Of a stretch of DNA of 64,000 nucleotides, positions 1-11,762 are shown one piece after another; position 1 is the stretch's first letter; the number at the start of each line of letters is the position of its first letter. Source of the stretch: Anopheles merus (Eukaryota > Arthropoda > Insecta > Diptera > Culicidae); NCBI RefSeq assembly GCF_017562075.2, contig NC_054082.1:55306681-55370680 (forward strand). Direction: 5' to 3'. Position numbers and translations under genes: made by a program. A model generated the notes under the pieces. The model did no database searches, was not told where the DNA came from, and was given only the letters and a program-made list of their open reading frames with translations.

Positions 1-3000
1 AAAAAGTTTCTCAAACATGCTGTGCGGACTTTCCATGGAGTAATTTTCTGAAGGGAAGTTTTCGACTGTTGTTCTGTCAGCTGGTAAATTTCAGCTGTTA
101 GTGCCCGATATTTCAATAATGCTTTAGATTTAGATGCGTTCTTCGAGGTGGTAGTAGAGGCGCTCACAATTCCTAAATTTACGGCTGAATGAACCGTCGT
201 TGCATTTGGCCAAGAATTGGTATATGTACGTACCAGGACGTGGAAATCAATTGAATATGTTAAAATTATATAAACCCCTTCAATTTCCAACATTTTCAAC
301 AGGGTTCCATCTTACCCTTCATGGTGTCCATCTTTCCCATATCAGGTGTCCGTATTACCCAAACATTTTATAACTGCACTAAAAAAAAAAATATTTAATG
401 AAAAAAAACATAAAAATCGATAGAAACATCAAATTTTCAACACATTTTCTGATAAAACATGAGTTAAAAATATCGTACGCACATTTTCATGGTCGTTGTA
501 TTTATACTTTCCAAAATTTTTAACATTTTCCTTAAGGTGTCCGTCTTTACCTCCCTTCCCCTACATAAGAAAACATACAAACAAATATTAAAAATTAGTG
601 TCCGAGCGTACGCCGCCGCTGCGAACGGGTTCAATGATAGCAGCCAATGTGTTTAAAATATGATCGGCATGATCGCGTAGATCTTTTTTTTTTACACCGA
701 AAAGAAAAAAATCTTAGCCCAATAAATATTCATTTTTGTTGTATCATCAAACATTAATTTGAACCATAGTTAGTGTGAACAAGAAAAAGAAATACGAGAC
801 AAGGGAATAATAATGCTTTTTAAATGTTAATAAACCCATTTCTAATGGGCCTTCATAGCTTAAATTCATGCCGAGAACTAACTATCCTACCCAACCGAAC
901 CCAACCAGGACTAACTATCCTTAATAAATTAGTAAATGACAAGCTAGGGCAGATCCAGCATGAACACGGTTCTTGCGAAGCTATGTGAAGATAAGTTAGC
1001 CAATACAAAAAAATAAATCATGATTTTCTCACTAAGCACGCTTGATACTACGGATATTTTGTATCGTTTGTTTGTTATGGCTACTGAACGCACTCCACCT
1101 AGCGCCATCATATGTAACTTATCATGTAGCATTGGATGTATGATTGTGGTTGAAAAAGTCATTGGGATTAATTCGATCTTGCCTAGAGTTAATCGCACAC
1201 TTAGAACATCCTCGAGATAACCGTACATTTGTGCCAAATTTTCAAACGACCTACATTCGTCGATCCCGACAGCCGAACAGCAAAAAATATATCCCGTAAC
1301 AGAAATACACAAAACTGACCTAAATCAACATGCCTCTGTTATCACTGCGCTAATGGTGAAATGATGGGGTGTCACTGGGTCTTTTTTTAACATATTTTGC
1401 GAAACCCTCTATCACACCGCCTGCTGATAAGACCATCCGCCCTATGGGAGGGTCTGTTTTCACTGCAACTGCCTACGACAATCATCATCGAGCAGCGCGT
1501 CAAGTGGTCAAATATTGCGCAAACTTGCGCTGTCCCCTTTTACCGGTGAGGGACAGTCACTGGCCTGCTAATGAGGCCACAGTCAGTTGCACCTCCGAAA
1601 AAATGAAGCATTAAAAGCAAAACCAACCCAAACAGCAGCATTTTTTAAGCGAGCGTGGCGCGACCATCGCATCCGTAAACACTCGTTTTTGCACTCTTTA
1701 TTCCAACTCTTCCGGGGGTCGTATGCCCCATTCCTAACCACATTGGCATTGAACGCCGAACGCGCTCAGACGGAACGATCATCGTGTGTAAACAAACGCA
1801 CACGATAGTGGCACATCTCCAGGCACATCCAGACAGAACGTGGCAAAAGCACAGGCGGGAAGGCCTTGAATGCACCCTGGTCGGGACACACTGTTGAACA
1901 TTTGTCTGGAGTGGAGCTGGTAAAAAATTAAACAACATCCGCATTGTACACGTACGCTTTGTTGATGCTCCTGGTTTTCGTCTGTTGATGGCAAAAATTA
2001 GAAAACAAGATCAAAACAAAACACAAATACACTGGCCATCGATTGATCCATTGTTCAAGCGGCCACTTTCCACACTTTGCATAACGTATTGTGACCGCAC
2101 CCGTTAGTCGGTCGCGGGTTCAATGTTTCTAATTCGTTGAACCCAAAAGACGTCCTCCATGCCTGCCCGTAAAGCATCACTTCAAAACAGATTAGGCTAG
2201 GTCCGGGACATCGTAACGATGGCGACATGTTAGCGTTAGTGACGGCCGCTCTTTCGTGTATGTGTGTTTGTGTTTCGCGTACATCGTGGGATGCCGCAAG
2301 CCGCGGTTCTGCGCTTCTGGTCTCGCCTTCGCTATCTGAATACAATTCGTATTTGCTTTTGTTTTTTTTTTCTTTTTTTTTGCATGTGAAGAAACTTTGT
2401 TTGGCTGATATGTACGAGGGTCGCGATAACGCGTCACCACCACTGCTGCTGCGGACGCAAAATAGACGGAGCAGTGAGAGTGCTTCTTCAGACGTCTGGC
2501 TGGGGAGCCGCTTTTCGACCAGTCTGGGGATAGGTTGTTGCCGATTTGCACTGTTCAAGGGCGTACATCAACCGGTCGCTGGCGATAAGCCGGTCGGTCA
2601 TACTGATGACAGACAAACTGCATTTACAGCGCTACAAAAAGACGCGAAAGATGCTCAAACTTAAACGTTTCTCCAAACTGGATACGATAGGCTTGAGACA
2701 TTATGCATACATCTAAGGAGTGGGAAATTAAGTTCAATGACTTATTTCAAGAAGGCAAGAAGATTATAAAGCAATTTTTTTTATAATAAATTAAAATATG
2801 AACAAAGAGGCATCAAACACTCTGCAACAGCACTCAGCTCAATATTCTTCGTCCCCCGACGTCATATTTATATCGCTGAACATTTCACCTAATTTGGGTT
2901 TTTTTCTATTTTTTTGAGGAAATAATTGACCATAACGGTTTTTCGGGTATCTGTTTTTGGGTAGCAGCGGTTAAAAAAATACCATTCCTTTGTCCTCGAA

Positions 3001-5749
3001 TGCAAGGGGTCACCGTGCAAGGTGCTTCAAATTATTATTATATTTGCGTGCACATTTGGTGCAAATGCAGTCACGCGATCGTATATTTCCTTCTTTTTTT
3101 TACTGTGCTTTTGTAACATTTGCAGATGGTATTTTTCGAGGATTCGTTTAAGTAGATGGAAAATGTTAAGCTTAAGCACCATTTTTACACAACTTATTAA
3201 AACATATGTACAAATGTGGCAGTTATTAGACTCTTACTAAAATGTGCTTTAAAATAAAACTCTATTAATCGAATTGATGTGACTTCGAATGGAATATTGA
3301 GTAATAAAATGAGATAAAATACAACAAAAGCGCCAGTAAGTAGGAAAACAACGTTGAAGGTGAATCACATATCATCCTTACCGTCTCATCATTCACACCG
3401 CAGGACTGACTGCTCTGAATACAACTCGAAGTCGAAGAGGAGATCCTCAGCTTCAAACAATGTTACGATTGTTGTGTAATGAATATGTACGTAGTTAATC
3501 TTATTCTATCGATTTTTCTTCATTTGAATCCAGACAAAGATGTGGACCATAATGATGGAAACATAAAGCGTTTCGTTCTATTTAATTGACAGTTTGTTTA
3601 TCATACTTAAAATCCTACGTGTGTTGCAGCATTTTTGCTACTTTCTTTTGCACCTGCTGGCTCACTTCTTACTGCACTCTTTGTTCCTAACTACTCATGA
3701 AAGCATTGTGTATGGTTTTTTTCTTCTATTAAATATATACACTTGGCGGTATTATTAAGATATGCAAACGATACCTAACCAAAATTGTATTTCAGCATTG
3801 CCTTTCAAACAATTAGTGGCAAAAGTTGCCGTCTTCCCTGCTCGTCCAGCAGGAGGCAAAACTGTAAGCTTACTTTCACCATTACGTACTATCGCCATCG
3901 TACAGTCCAAGAAGCAGTCAGAACAAAAAACAACGGTTCTTCAGAACAACGATAGCCAGACAACAGCAGCAGCAAAAAAATGCCAAAATCCCTCAATTTG
4001 TTCTGCACCAAATACGTACGATCTGGTAACCGATCGCAAAGCCGTAATCGCTCCGCAAACCCCTTCTCATCCGCCCCATCCGCTTCTGAATGGCCAAAAA
4101 TAAACTGCATTTCCTCACACAATACCATGTACACACACACACACACACACACACACCAAAAAATATTAACCAAAAACAAAAAAAATACACACACACACAC
4201 ATCAGCCATCCAAACATTTACGGACGTCCCTGCTGTCCCCGAAATGGGAAGTGAAAAAAAGTGAAACTGCTCACGGGGCCGTAACAATTTAATGATCATG
4301 CCCGGCTCCCCATGCATTACCCAGCCGGGAGGAAGAGAACACTTATTGCACCCAGTTTTTTGCAAAAGATCGAGGCCACATCCACCTCCCGAAAACCGGC
4401 AATTGCAACCAGCGCAACAGCGTCACCACCAACCCGACCCGGCACCGGAGGATGAACCGGTTTGGGATCGTAGATGACGACCGATTGGCGCAACGTGGGG
4501 ACTCGACCGTTTCCTTGTCTTGCCCTGCACTTCCCGCCATACGGTGGGACTCATAATTTAACTCATTTTTGGACAAAGGCACTCATCCGTAGCACCGGTG
4601 TCTTCATTACAGGCGTCGTAGTTGCCGTGTTCGTCATCGCATCGACGTCATCCGTCTTCGTCCTCATCCTCGTCGATTGCTGCGTACACAATTACCACAT
4701 CTTTCGATGCAACGAAAAATGCATTACCTCGCAAGCGTTGCATTTGTGCGCATGCACAAAACCCAGTTATTGTGCGGTACGCGGGCAGGAAGGAACTGGC
4801 TGGCCTTGATCTTATTTTCACTCTCAATTTTTCGAGGGTTCGACCCGGTATGTCTGGCTTAAAATGCAGCGCGCTCGTCTTTCGAGTTTATTTTTTAGTT
4901 TGCCCTCCTTGTGGCGTTCTTTGCTGTTCACTCTTCAGCGATCGTCGTAGATCTTTTCTTTCCGTTGTCTTTCTTCTTTTATTGCAGCTCTGTTTTTCGT
5001 TTTCAATCGCTTCTTGTTCGCATGTGCCCTTTGTTTACCATGTGCAGTGCATTTCGGCGAAAGCGTTGCAATTGCACGCAAAGCGCAAAGAGCAGTAATA
5101 AAAACATTCCGTTTTACCGACCATAAAACTGCTGCTGCTCGAGCTCGAGCACAGCGCAAACGACATGAATTTAGCGGTTGGGCCATGGCTGCAGGCAATT
5201 CAATGCTCGCATTGCAAGGATGCTGCACGGCAAGGATGTGGCTGTCCCGACTTGAGACGGGCGGTGTGACCTCATTTCTTTTAAATTTTTTGGCCAACTG
5301 AAACCTTGAACATAATGCGGCCATCCTGCCTTCTGTCGCTTCCTTCAAGAGTTTTCTCCGCCCCACCCCCCACCTCCCCCGTTCCCCATTTACACAGACA
5401 GACAGGGCCCACCGAGCCTCGGGATGTGCTCCGTGTCGGTCATCCAGAAATGCTGTTCAACCACAACGTTTACACGGTCCGCATTTTGGTTCAATGCCGG
5501 CGCAATTATGCGTGCGTTCTTTTTTTTCTCTTTTTTCGCGATTCTCTTTGCTGTCTTCCTTGCACAATTGCATGATCTCGCGCACTTGAAACCAGTGAAA
5601 CTTGTTTCCTCAAAATACTGCAGCTTTATGAAGTATGGACCTCGCCTTTACTGACGCTTTCGTTATTTTCGGTCTTTCCGTGTGCACGTATAAATAGCAA
5701 CGCTTGAAACCAGGTCAAGGATGTTGTAACTTTTCGCATTTCGGGCGTC
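1..5749. other. Intergenic, no gene recognised
   Basis: I see no open frame with recognisable protein similarity and plausible splice sites. The frames present are short, rich in His/Thr from CA repeats or in Lys/Asn from A-rich DNA, and they overlap on both strands. An (AC)n tract lies at 4131-4156. The 3' part (4.6-5.6 kb) is T/C-rich and GC-richer, as insect UTR or regulatory DNA often is, but nothing ties it to a gene. Confidence 0.6.
4131..4156. repeat. (AC)n microsatellite
   Basis: Thirteen uninterrupted AC units, with a second shorter ACAC tract near 4187-4200. The Thr/His-rich frames seen here come from this repeat. Confidence 0.9.
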
Positions 5750-5754
5750 TTTAT

Positions 5755-7243
5755 TCAGTTTTGGTCTCGCTGCAGGAAGTATACCTGGTATGATCCTGCT
5801 CCTACTTCTAGTTGTTCGGCTTCTCCTTGGACGGGTCCGTCCAGTTTACGGAAACCTCCGAAATTTGCTGACAATGAAGCTTGAGAATAGGTGAAACGGG
5901 TTTCTAAATTCCATCCTGCACACCACACCTGTTTCTTCCGGTCCACGCCAACTACTTCTACGACCGTATGCCCAATGCCGCAGTGGACTTTTTCCACCAT
6001 TAAGCCTTCCTCGCCAGAAAAGGACACAAGCTGCGGTAGGGAAACGACACGCTCCCTATGCTGCGGATCCTCTAAGCCTAGCTGACCCTGATTGTTCCAA
6101 CCCCACGTGTATAGATCACCAAAGGCAGATACCGCTGCAGAGTGCCATCCATCGGCTGCAATGTCGATTACTTTCACTCCGGCCAATCCATTCACGACAC
6201 ATGGACTATCGTTAACGGCAACAATTTCTCCGTTTCCTAGCTGTCCTCGTCTGCGAAAAATTAATAAACACGTACAATATGACGTACATACAAAATAAAT
6301 TATCGTCGTCAACGTTGAATTATCCTTACAATCCACCACCCCAGCTGTAAACATCTCCATTGGTGGTAAGCATTAAGCAGTGTTCAAAACCTGCTACCAC
6401 CTTTCTAATGCGCACGTGTTTAGGCAGTGTTGTCGTAAGGTTTGGAATGTTATAGATGGCATTAGTCGACGTACATGCTACCGTTATGCATTCTCCACAA
6501 GCGAGATGAGTGATCGATCCTTTCGTAGCCTTGATGCTTTCGAGTTCGATACCGAGGAAATTAACACAACTCAATCGTTCTTCCAAAGGATCATACTTCT
6601 GCAACTGTCCATTTGCCAACAGAACTAAGCAGTGTTTGCTATTTATCGCTAGTGACACAATGTCCGCCTCGAACGTAATTGTTTTACGTTGCTCCGTAAA
6701 GATACAGAATATGTACAGGTTTTTCTCATGGCCGATAAAGCTGTATAAGGAACCGAAACGTATTTGCTTGGCGGATATTCCGTTCGATAAATGCATCATC
6801 TGGTTTAGATTTATCGCTGTGAATCATACAAGAAATATGCACACAAGCTGTAAATTAATTGTGCGACATCCGATTCATTGTACTACCCGATCCGGAGTCG
6901 GAATCGATTCCGACCCGTGGGTGCAGCAAGTTCGGTTCGACCCGAATGATCAATAAGTTCAAGAAAACATAAGCGACTCCGACCCGTGGGAGCAGTGAGT
7001 CATCGGATCCCATTTAGGAATCGCTTATGCTTTCTTGCACCTACTAAAAATACTTGCACCTTATGGGCCAACCCGAACGACTCCGGGTTTCTTACGGATG
7101 GCTCCGACCCGGTAACACTACTGTAAATGTATAAAAAAAAACTCTTATTATATCTGATCTTTTACATTATCCTTACCCTGCCAAGTACTCTGCGATGCAG
7201 CTTCCATTGGATTCAAACCCTTTATCCATAAAATTGGACTCAT
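5755..7243 (-). CDS. RCCD1: RCC1 domain-containing protein 1-like (RCCD1)
   Basis: Three coding exons on the minus strand: 7243-7177, 6816-6330 and 6250-5755, giving 349 aa. Human RCCD1 is about 376 aa. All junctions are GT-AG and in phase (1, then 2). The start is the ATG at 7243, which begins MSPILWIKG. The protein shows RCC1-type blade motifs: YSWGGGLRGQLGNG (bridged by the second intron), then DGWHSAAVS, LYTWGWNNQGQLGL and GIGHTVVEVV. The tract DGWHSAAVSAFGDLYTWGWN resembles RCCD1 more than RCC1 or HERC proteins. RCC1 repeats form beta-propellers. Human RCCD1 is known to partner the demethylase KDM8 at chromatin; that role is inferred here. Intron 1 (6817-7176) holds a degenerate GATTCC-type repeat. 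The stop TGA overlaps an AATAAA signal (minus, 5755-5750), so the 3' UTR may be very short. Its start codon lies 281 bp from that of ARL3 in divergent orientation. Confidence 0.82.
6885..7110. repeat. Dispersed GATTCC/GACCCGTGGG repeat inside RCCD1 intron 1
   Basis: Repeated CGACTCCGACCCGTGGG-like units and their variants (CGATTCCGACCCGTGGG) lie within the intron between RCCD1 exons 1 and 2. They share the GATTCC core with the minisatellite at 17.0-17.2 kb. No coding or RNA function is visible. Confidence 0.55.
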
Positions 7244-7524
7244 TTTCCTAAAACAGTATTATAAAAAAAATCAAATGATTTAAAACATTTCCAGGTACGC
7301 GATCCCATTTTAAGGTTTACCAGCCCTGGAATACAGCGCCACCTGGCTGTCGAGATTTGAAACTGTCTGTGCAAAAGGCTTTTATGACAGTTGGCTTGGT
7401 GTTGTGTTGTGTTGTGTTGAGACTGCTTGCTACTCTACCTGTTTGTTGCTCCTTCTAAAATTCACAATTTTGAAAAACTAAAACACACTTTCTCGATCGC
7501 AACGTAACTGCTGTTGAATCCTCA
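7244..7524. promoter_or_regulatory. Shared divergent promoter region, RCCD1 / ARL3
   Basis: This 281-bp gap separates two divergent start codons, so both 5' UTRs and core promoters must fit in it. It contains a tandem TGTGT tract near 7401-7418. No clear TATA box is seen, which fits a housekeeping bidirectional promoter. The function is inferred from gene orientation only. Confidence 0.55.
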
Positions 7525-8624
7525 ATGGTAAGAGATCTTCAATTATCAAGTTCACCTCGTTTAACTTCCTTTTATCGCTAAAATACTTATTTTTCCTCGG
7601 ATGATAAACACGAGCGATTTTGTTTGGTATGCGTTTCCCGGGAAACAGAGTTTGTTTTGACAGATAGTACGGTTTAGGTGTTCAAATAAGTGTGATAGGT
7701 TATGTTTGAATGTTATAATATTTTGAAATGCGTTGTAATAACGGAAATGTTTGCAAATAATAAATCCATTTCGGAATTTGACTGACTACTAATGTAATGA
7801 AAATGAACGACACAGTCAAATTATAGTTCAATTCCATGCACGTACGATCTTTGCCTTTTCGTTCATAAGATACATTTCAATAACAAATATCTCAGTCTTT
7901 GATTGTGTTGTTGTTGTAACAGCTCGTTTACTCTTCTTCCACAGGGTCTTCTCTCTCTTTTGCGCAAGTTGCGGTCCGCGCCGGAAAAAGAGCTACGCAT
8001 ACTATTGCTCGGACTGGACAATGCCGGCAAGACGACACTACTGAAACAGCTCGCATCCGAGGAAGTCACACAAGTGACTCCGACAGCAGGATTCAACATC
8101 AAATCCGTTGTGTCGGACGGCTTCAAGCTGAACGTCTGGGATATTGGCGGGCAGAGCAAAATACGTCCCTATTGGAAAAACTACTTCGAAAACACCGACG
8201 TGCTAATTTATGTCATTGACTCAAGCGACAAGAAAAGGTTGGAAGAAACCGGCGACGAGCTTACCGAATTGCTTTTGGATGACAAACTCAAATCAGTCCC
8301 GTTGCTGGTGTTTGCCAACAAGCAGGACGTTGTTGGTGCCCTAAAGGCTTCCGAGATTGCAGAATGCTTAAAGCTGGTAAAACTGATGGATCGTACCTGG
8401 CAAATACAGGGATGTTCAGCTCTGCAAGGCACAGGAGTGAAGGTAAATAGTATGTTTTGATTGCACCATTGTTGTAACACAGCCTACTCTTACCTCCCTT
8501 ATAATATTTTCTTCCCAAATTATACGAGAAACTAATTGATGGATTTATTTCCCCTCTTTTGCATGCTGCATTTGCTCTTACTTAGGAGGGAATGGATTGG
8601 GTTTGCAAGAGCATAAAAAAGTAA
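7525..8624 (+). CDS. Arl3: ADP-ribosylation factor-like protein 3 (ARL3)
   Basis: Three exons: 7525-7527, 7945-8442 and 8586-8624, giving 179 aa (human ARL3 is 182). The first coding exon is only the ATG, followed at once by GTAAGAG. Exon 2 begins GLLSLLRKL after a TTCCACAG acceptor, which restores the expected Met-Gly start. Small-GTPase motifs are intact: GLDNAGKT at residues 24-31, switch I Thr48, WDIGGQ at 66-71 and NKQD at 126-129. The body matches ARL3 rather than ARL2 (GFNIKSV, KIRPYWKNYFENTD, and the C-terminal GMDWVCKSI). ARL3-GTP releases lipidated cargo from UNC119 and PDE6-delta carriers at cilia and in the cytoplasm; this is family knowledge. An AATAAA lies at 8713-8718. The upstream neighbour is the divergent RCCD1 gene. 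Confidence 0.93.
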
Positions 8625-8724
8625 TCCTCATGATAAAACGTCTTATTTAAATCAACTAACAGCACTGATACCATTTTCCGTCCACTTACGATTCGCTTTA
8701 GATCCCAAGTGCAATAAAAAAAGC

Positions 8725-9782
8725 ATACAACTAGAAAACTGCGAAAGTCTGTTCAAACCTTATATATCACTTCTTTCTTATGTACAATTATGGGTAAAAT
8801 TACCCCAAAACACATTATTGATAAATTTTTCCATTTCCAGTTTATTTATGTTTTGCTTTTCTTTTTTGGTTGTGACCGATCGTTCGATAAGTCGCCAATG
8901 TTTCGTGACGTCGCAACTGTCTACAAGATTAGAAATCTACATTCAAATGTACCATTTAACGAAAAAAAAGTTCCATCATATACTGGGAAAACGTTTCCCA
9001 TAAGTATATTATTATAGGAGCGAAATAGATCGATCAGTATTGCATACATCTCAGCACGTATCAAACCATTGAATTACTCTAGCTTAAAAACTACTTTTTG
9101 CACTTCTGCTTCTTAAATGCGGAAAATCAAATCGGTCTGAAAGTGGGGGTGCATTAAAATACTAACTTAATCACCGAAAACGTTTGAAAATTTTGAAGCA
9201 AATAGGCTCACAAGAATCCATGCAGACTAACAACCGTTAGACACTCATCAATCTCGATCACGTACAGCGCGGCATTGTGCACTTAACGCTTCACCGTTAG
9301 TTTGACCGAACGGTTAATGCCAATACGGCTTAAGCTTGTATTTTGTGCCGTTCTTTAAAATGTAATATTTTGTTCTTCCCCTTTGTTAAAAGAACGCATA
9401 TTTTCCCTGACTTAATTTTATCCATACGCACGATCAATTTCTCTTTTCGATGGATGCACACGCTTGATTCTATTCGAATGTAAATTAAAATCCTGACGAC
9501 AGAGGCTCTGCTCTGACAAACGCTTTGGCGCCTATTTCATAGAAGATTAAGATCACTAGGATTTTTGTGAGATTTTAAGTCAACAATCACGTGTTTGTGC
9601 GTGTTTTTTTCGGGGTTTTCATTTTGTCAATCACAACAATGCAGCGTTTTAACCAGCAATGGAAATATTACAGCATGTCCTGCAATTCACAACACGAAAG
9701 TAACAACAGAACCGAGCACCGCTCGTTTCCCTCAGCGTCTTCATCTACTACCGGCCGCCTACGGTCGGATAGTGCGCTTCTT
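8725..9782. other. Intergenic between ARL3 and the Gly-rich gene
   Basis: AT-rich DNA between the ARL3 polyadenylation signal and the stop codon of the minus-strand gene that follows. It should contain the 3' UTR of that gene. No coding frame here is supported. Confidence 0.6.
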
Positions 9783-11605
9783 CTACAGCTCGCTGTGCGG
9801 ATACTCAGTCGTGACACGATTTTCACTCTCATGATATTCCGCACAATCTACCGGATGCTTTACATCGCAGTTATGTGGATCGTTAATAATGGCAAACAGC
9901 GTCCAGAAAGGTGTATGTGTTTCCTGCGAAATAAACCATGAGGCTGCCATGCTGCCAAACTTAGTCACACCATGCTTGAATCCGCCTAGTCCCAGCTTTT
10001 CGTTCGGATCGTGTGAGTTGATCTCGCATAGAATGTACTTGTCGCAGTGAGGCGTCACGATCGCCTGTCGATAGGCACGATGAACCTTCAGCACTGGCTC
10101 AATAACCTGTTGGGGATGAACGAAACCAATCAATCATTGAACGCTCTTCTGTTAACCGCTAAACTCACCTCAAGATTGAGCGTATCGGTCAGCTTATCCG
10201 TCATCTCGGTTACGTTGTACTGTGTTAGGAACTGTTTAGCTTTACCCAGCTTCAGCAAATCCTTTACATAGTTCACGGCTGGTTTAACGTACTGGATGGA
10301 AGCAATCTTAACCGCCAGATGGCGCTTGGCAACGTGATCGATTAAGTTCGAGATCGTTTCACTCGGTCGGTTAATATCTAGGAACGTTTGTTTCGGATAG
10401 CCCTGCGACTGAAGGAACCCATTTGCCATCATTTGACCAGTGGCCACGTATCTGTAAAAACGAAACCGCAGAAGGGAAAGAATGGCACGTTATAGCACGT
10501 TTCGCGTCGTTGACCTACTTCCGTGTGTAGCTTGACTTTGAGGCGTAACGAATTCACCACGTCATCTCCATCTGTTCAATAACGGTATTTTGGCGAAGGG
10601 AAACTTTAATGTGTCACTGCACACGATTACTCACCGCTGGTAGACCTCCGGGTTGGCGATGTAATTCACCCACTCGGCTAGATAAATGGTGGCCGCCTTG
10701 ATCCAGCGCCGTCGGAATGACTGGTTTTGCAGCGATTGAAACAGTTTGTCGTAATCCAGCTTACCGTCCCTTCCGACGAATCCTTTAAAGACGGTGTGTA
10801 ATCCCAGCTTCATCCAAAGCGCTTCCGCGAGCTCGGATTGCGTGAACTGATCCCACATGATGTGCATGTTTTCGAGGAACGGTGGCAGCACCCAGGAGTG
10901 ATCTTTATGCTTCGCCTGTGTACGTTCCATTTCCGGGCCAGAAAACGATTGGAAGGCTTGCACCGCCAGTGGCAGTAAGTTAACCAGCGCATCCGCACCA
11001 CCCCCGTTTGAGGAGTCACGATCCTGGTCGACGTTATTATAGTTGGCTAGCCAGGTCGAAGCCATCGTAAGTACTGTATCTACTAGCGGATTCTGGGCTT
11101 GATCTGCAGGCGCTTTGCGCTTCTGCCGCTTGCTGCCTGATTGCTGCTGACGACGGACAGGCTCATCGGCAGTATCATCAGCACTGCTGCCTACTGCGCC
11201 GGCAAACATTTGAATCACATTTCCGATCAGTGCAGGATCAAAGCCTCCACCGCCACCACCACCAGCTCCTCCACCGTTTGCACCGGCAGCTAGCATACTA
11301 CCGATTCCCGATAGAATCGCTCCCATGCCATCGTTTCCGGCGGCTTTCCCACCACTACCACTATTTGCGTTGGCCATCAATGGCAACAGCATAGATGCAA
11401 TCCCAGAAAGGCCAGCGGCAGCTCCTCCACCACCACCGCCACTCTGCTGATTTCCCAACGTCGACAAGAACTCGGACGCCATATCCAAGAATGGGCTGCC
11501 TTCATCAGTCACGGCATCGTTCGTACGCTGCGTGGTATGCGCACTGCCACTGATCGAGAAGATCACCAACGACACAGTGCATAGGTATTTACCCTTGAAG
11601 TACAT
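9783..11605 (-). CDS. Secreted Gly-rich protein, uncharacterised
   Basis: Three minus-strand exons, 11605-10635, 10451-10169 and 10106-9783, give 525 aa with in-phase GT-AG junctions (introns of 183 and 62 bp). I do not recognise the family. Residues about 1-22 are a signal peptide (YLCTVSLVIFSISGSA). Residues about 55-130 are Gly/Ala-rich with two poly-Gly runs, including GGAGGGGGGG. A basic stretch, KRQKRK, follows near residue 160 and could be a convertase site. The rest is a soluble alpha-helical-looking region with no membrane segment. Four cysteines sit near the C terminus (C439, C445, C498, C506), two pairs suited to disulfides, with an NVT glycosylation site in exon 2. The arrangement (export signal, flexible Gly-rich part, folded Cys-bearing C terminus) suggests an extracellular or cuticle-associated protein, but that is only inference. 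A (CT)n tract lies upstream at about 11740-11760. The exon model is strong; the function is unknown. Confidence 0.8.
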
Positions 11606-11739
11606 CTTCTTTCCGGTTCACTGTATCGCTATGCTAAGTACTGTTGCACTTCACTTCAGAAACCCAACTTTATTGGCAAGATTTTAAAACATTCTTCACG
11701 TTGTGGCACACCCCGAGTAGTCAAGATTTGTTTTTTTTT

Positions 11740-11762
11740 CTCACTCTCTCTCTCTCTCTCGC
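11740..11762. repeat. (CT)n tract upstream of the Gly-rich gene
   Basis: A run of CT dinucleotides ending in CGCGCG, about 140 bp upstream of the minus-strand start codon. On the coding strand it reads GA repeats, which in insects can bind GAGA factor. Use as a promoter element is inference. Confidence 0.5.

Noticed and set aside
2055..2664. Overlapping frames of 119-167 codons on both strands
   Set aside because: Both strands are open over the same GC-rich DNA and a poly-Lys/poly-Phe stretch comes from a homopolymer; no coding signature.
10519..10530. Possible 12-nt microexon in intron 1 of the Gly-rich gene (adds YTRK-like residues)
   Set aside because: It keeps frame and has AG/GT edges, but the acceptor has no pyrimidine tract and direct splicing from 10635 to 10451 is already in phase.
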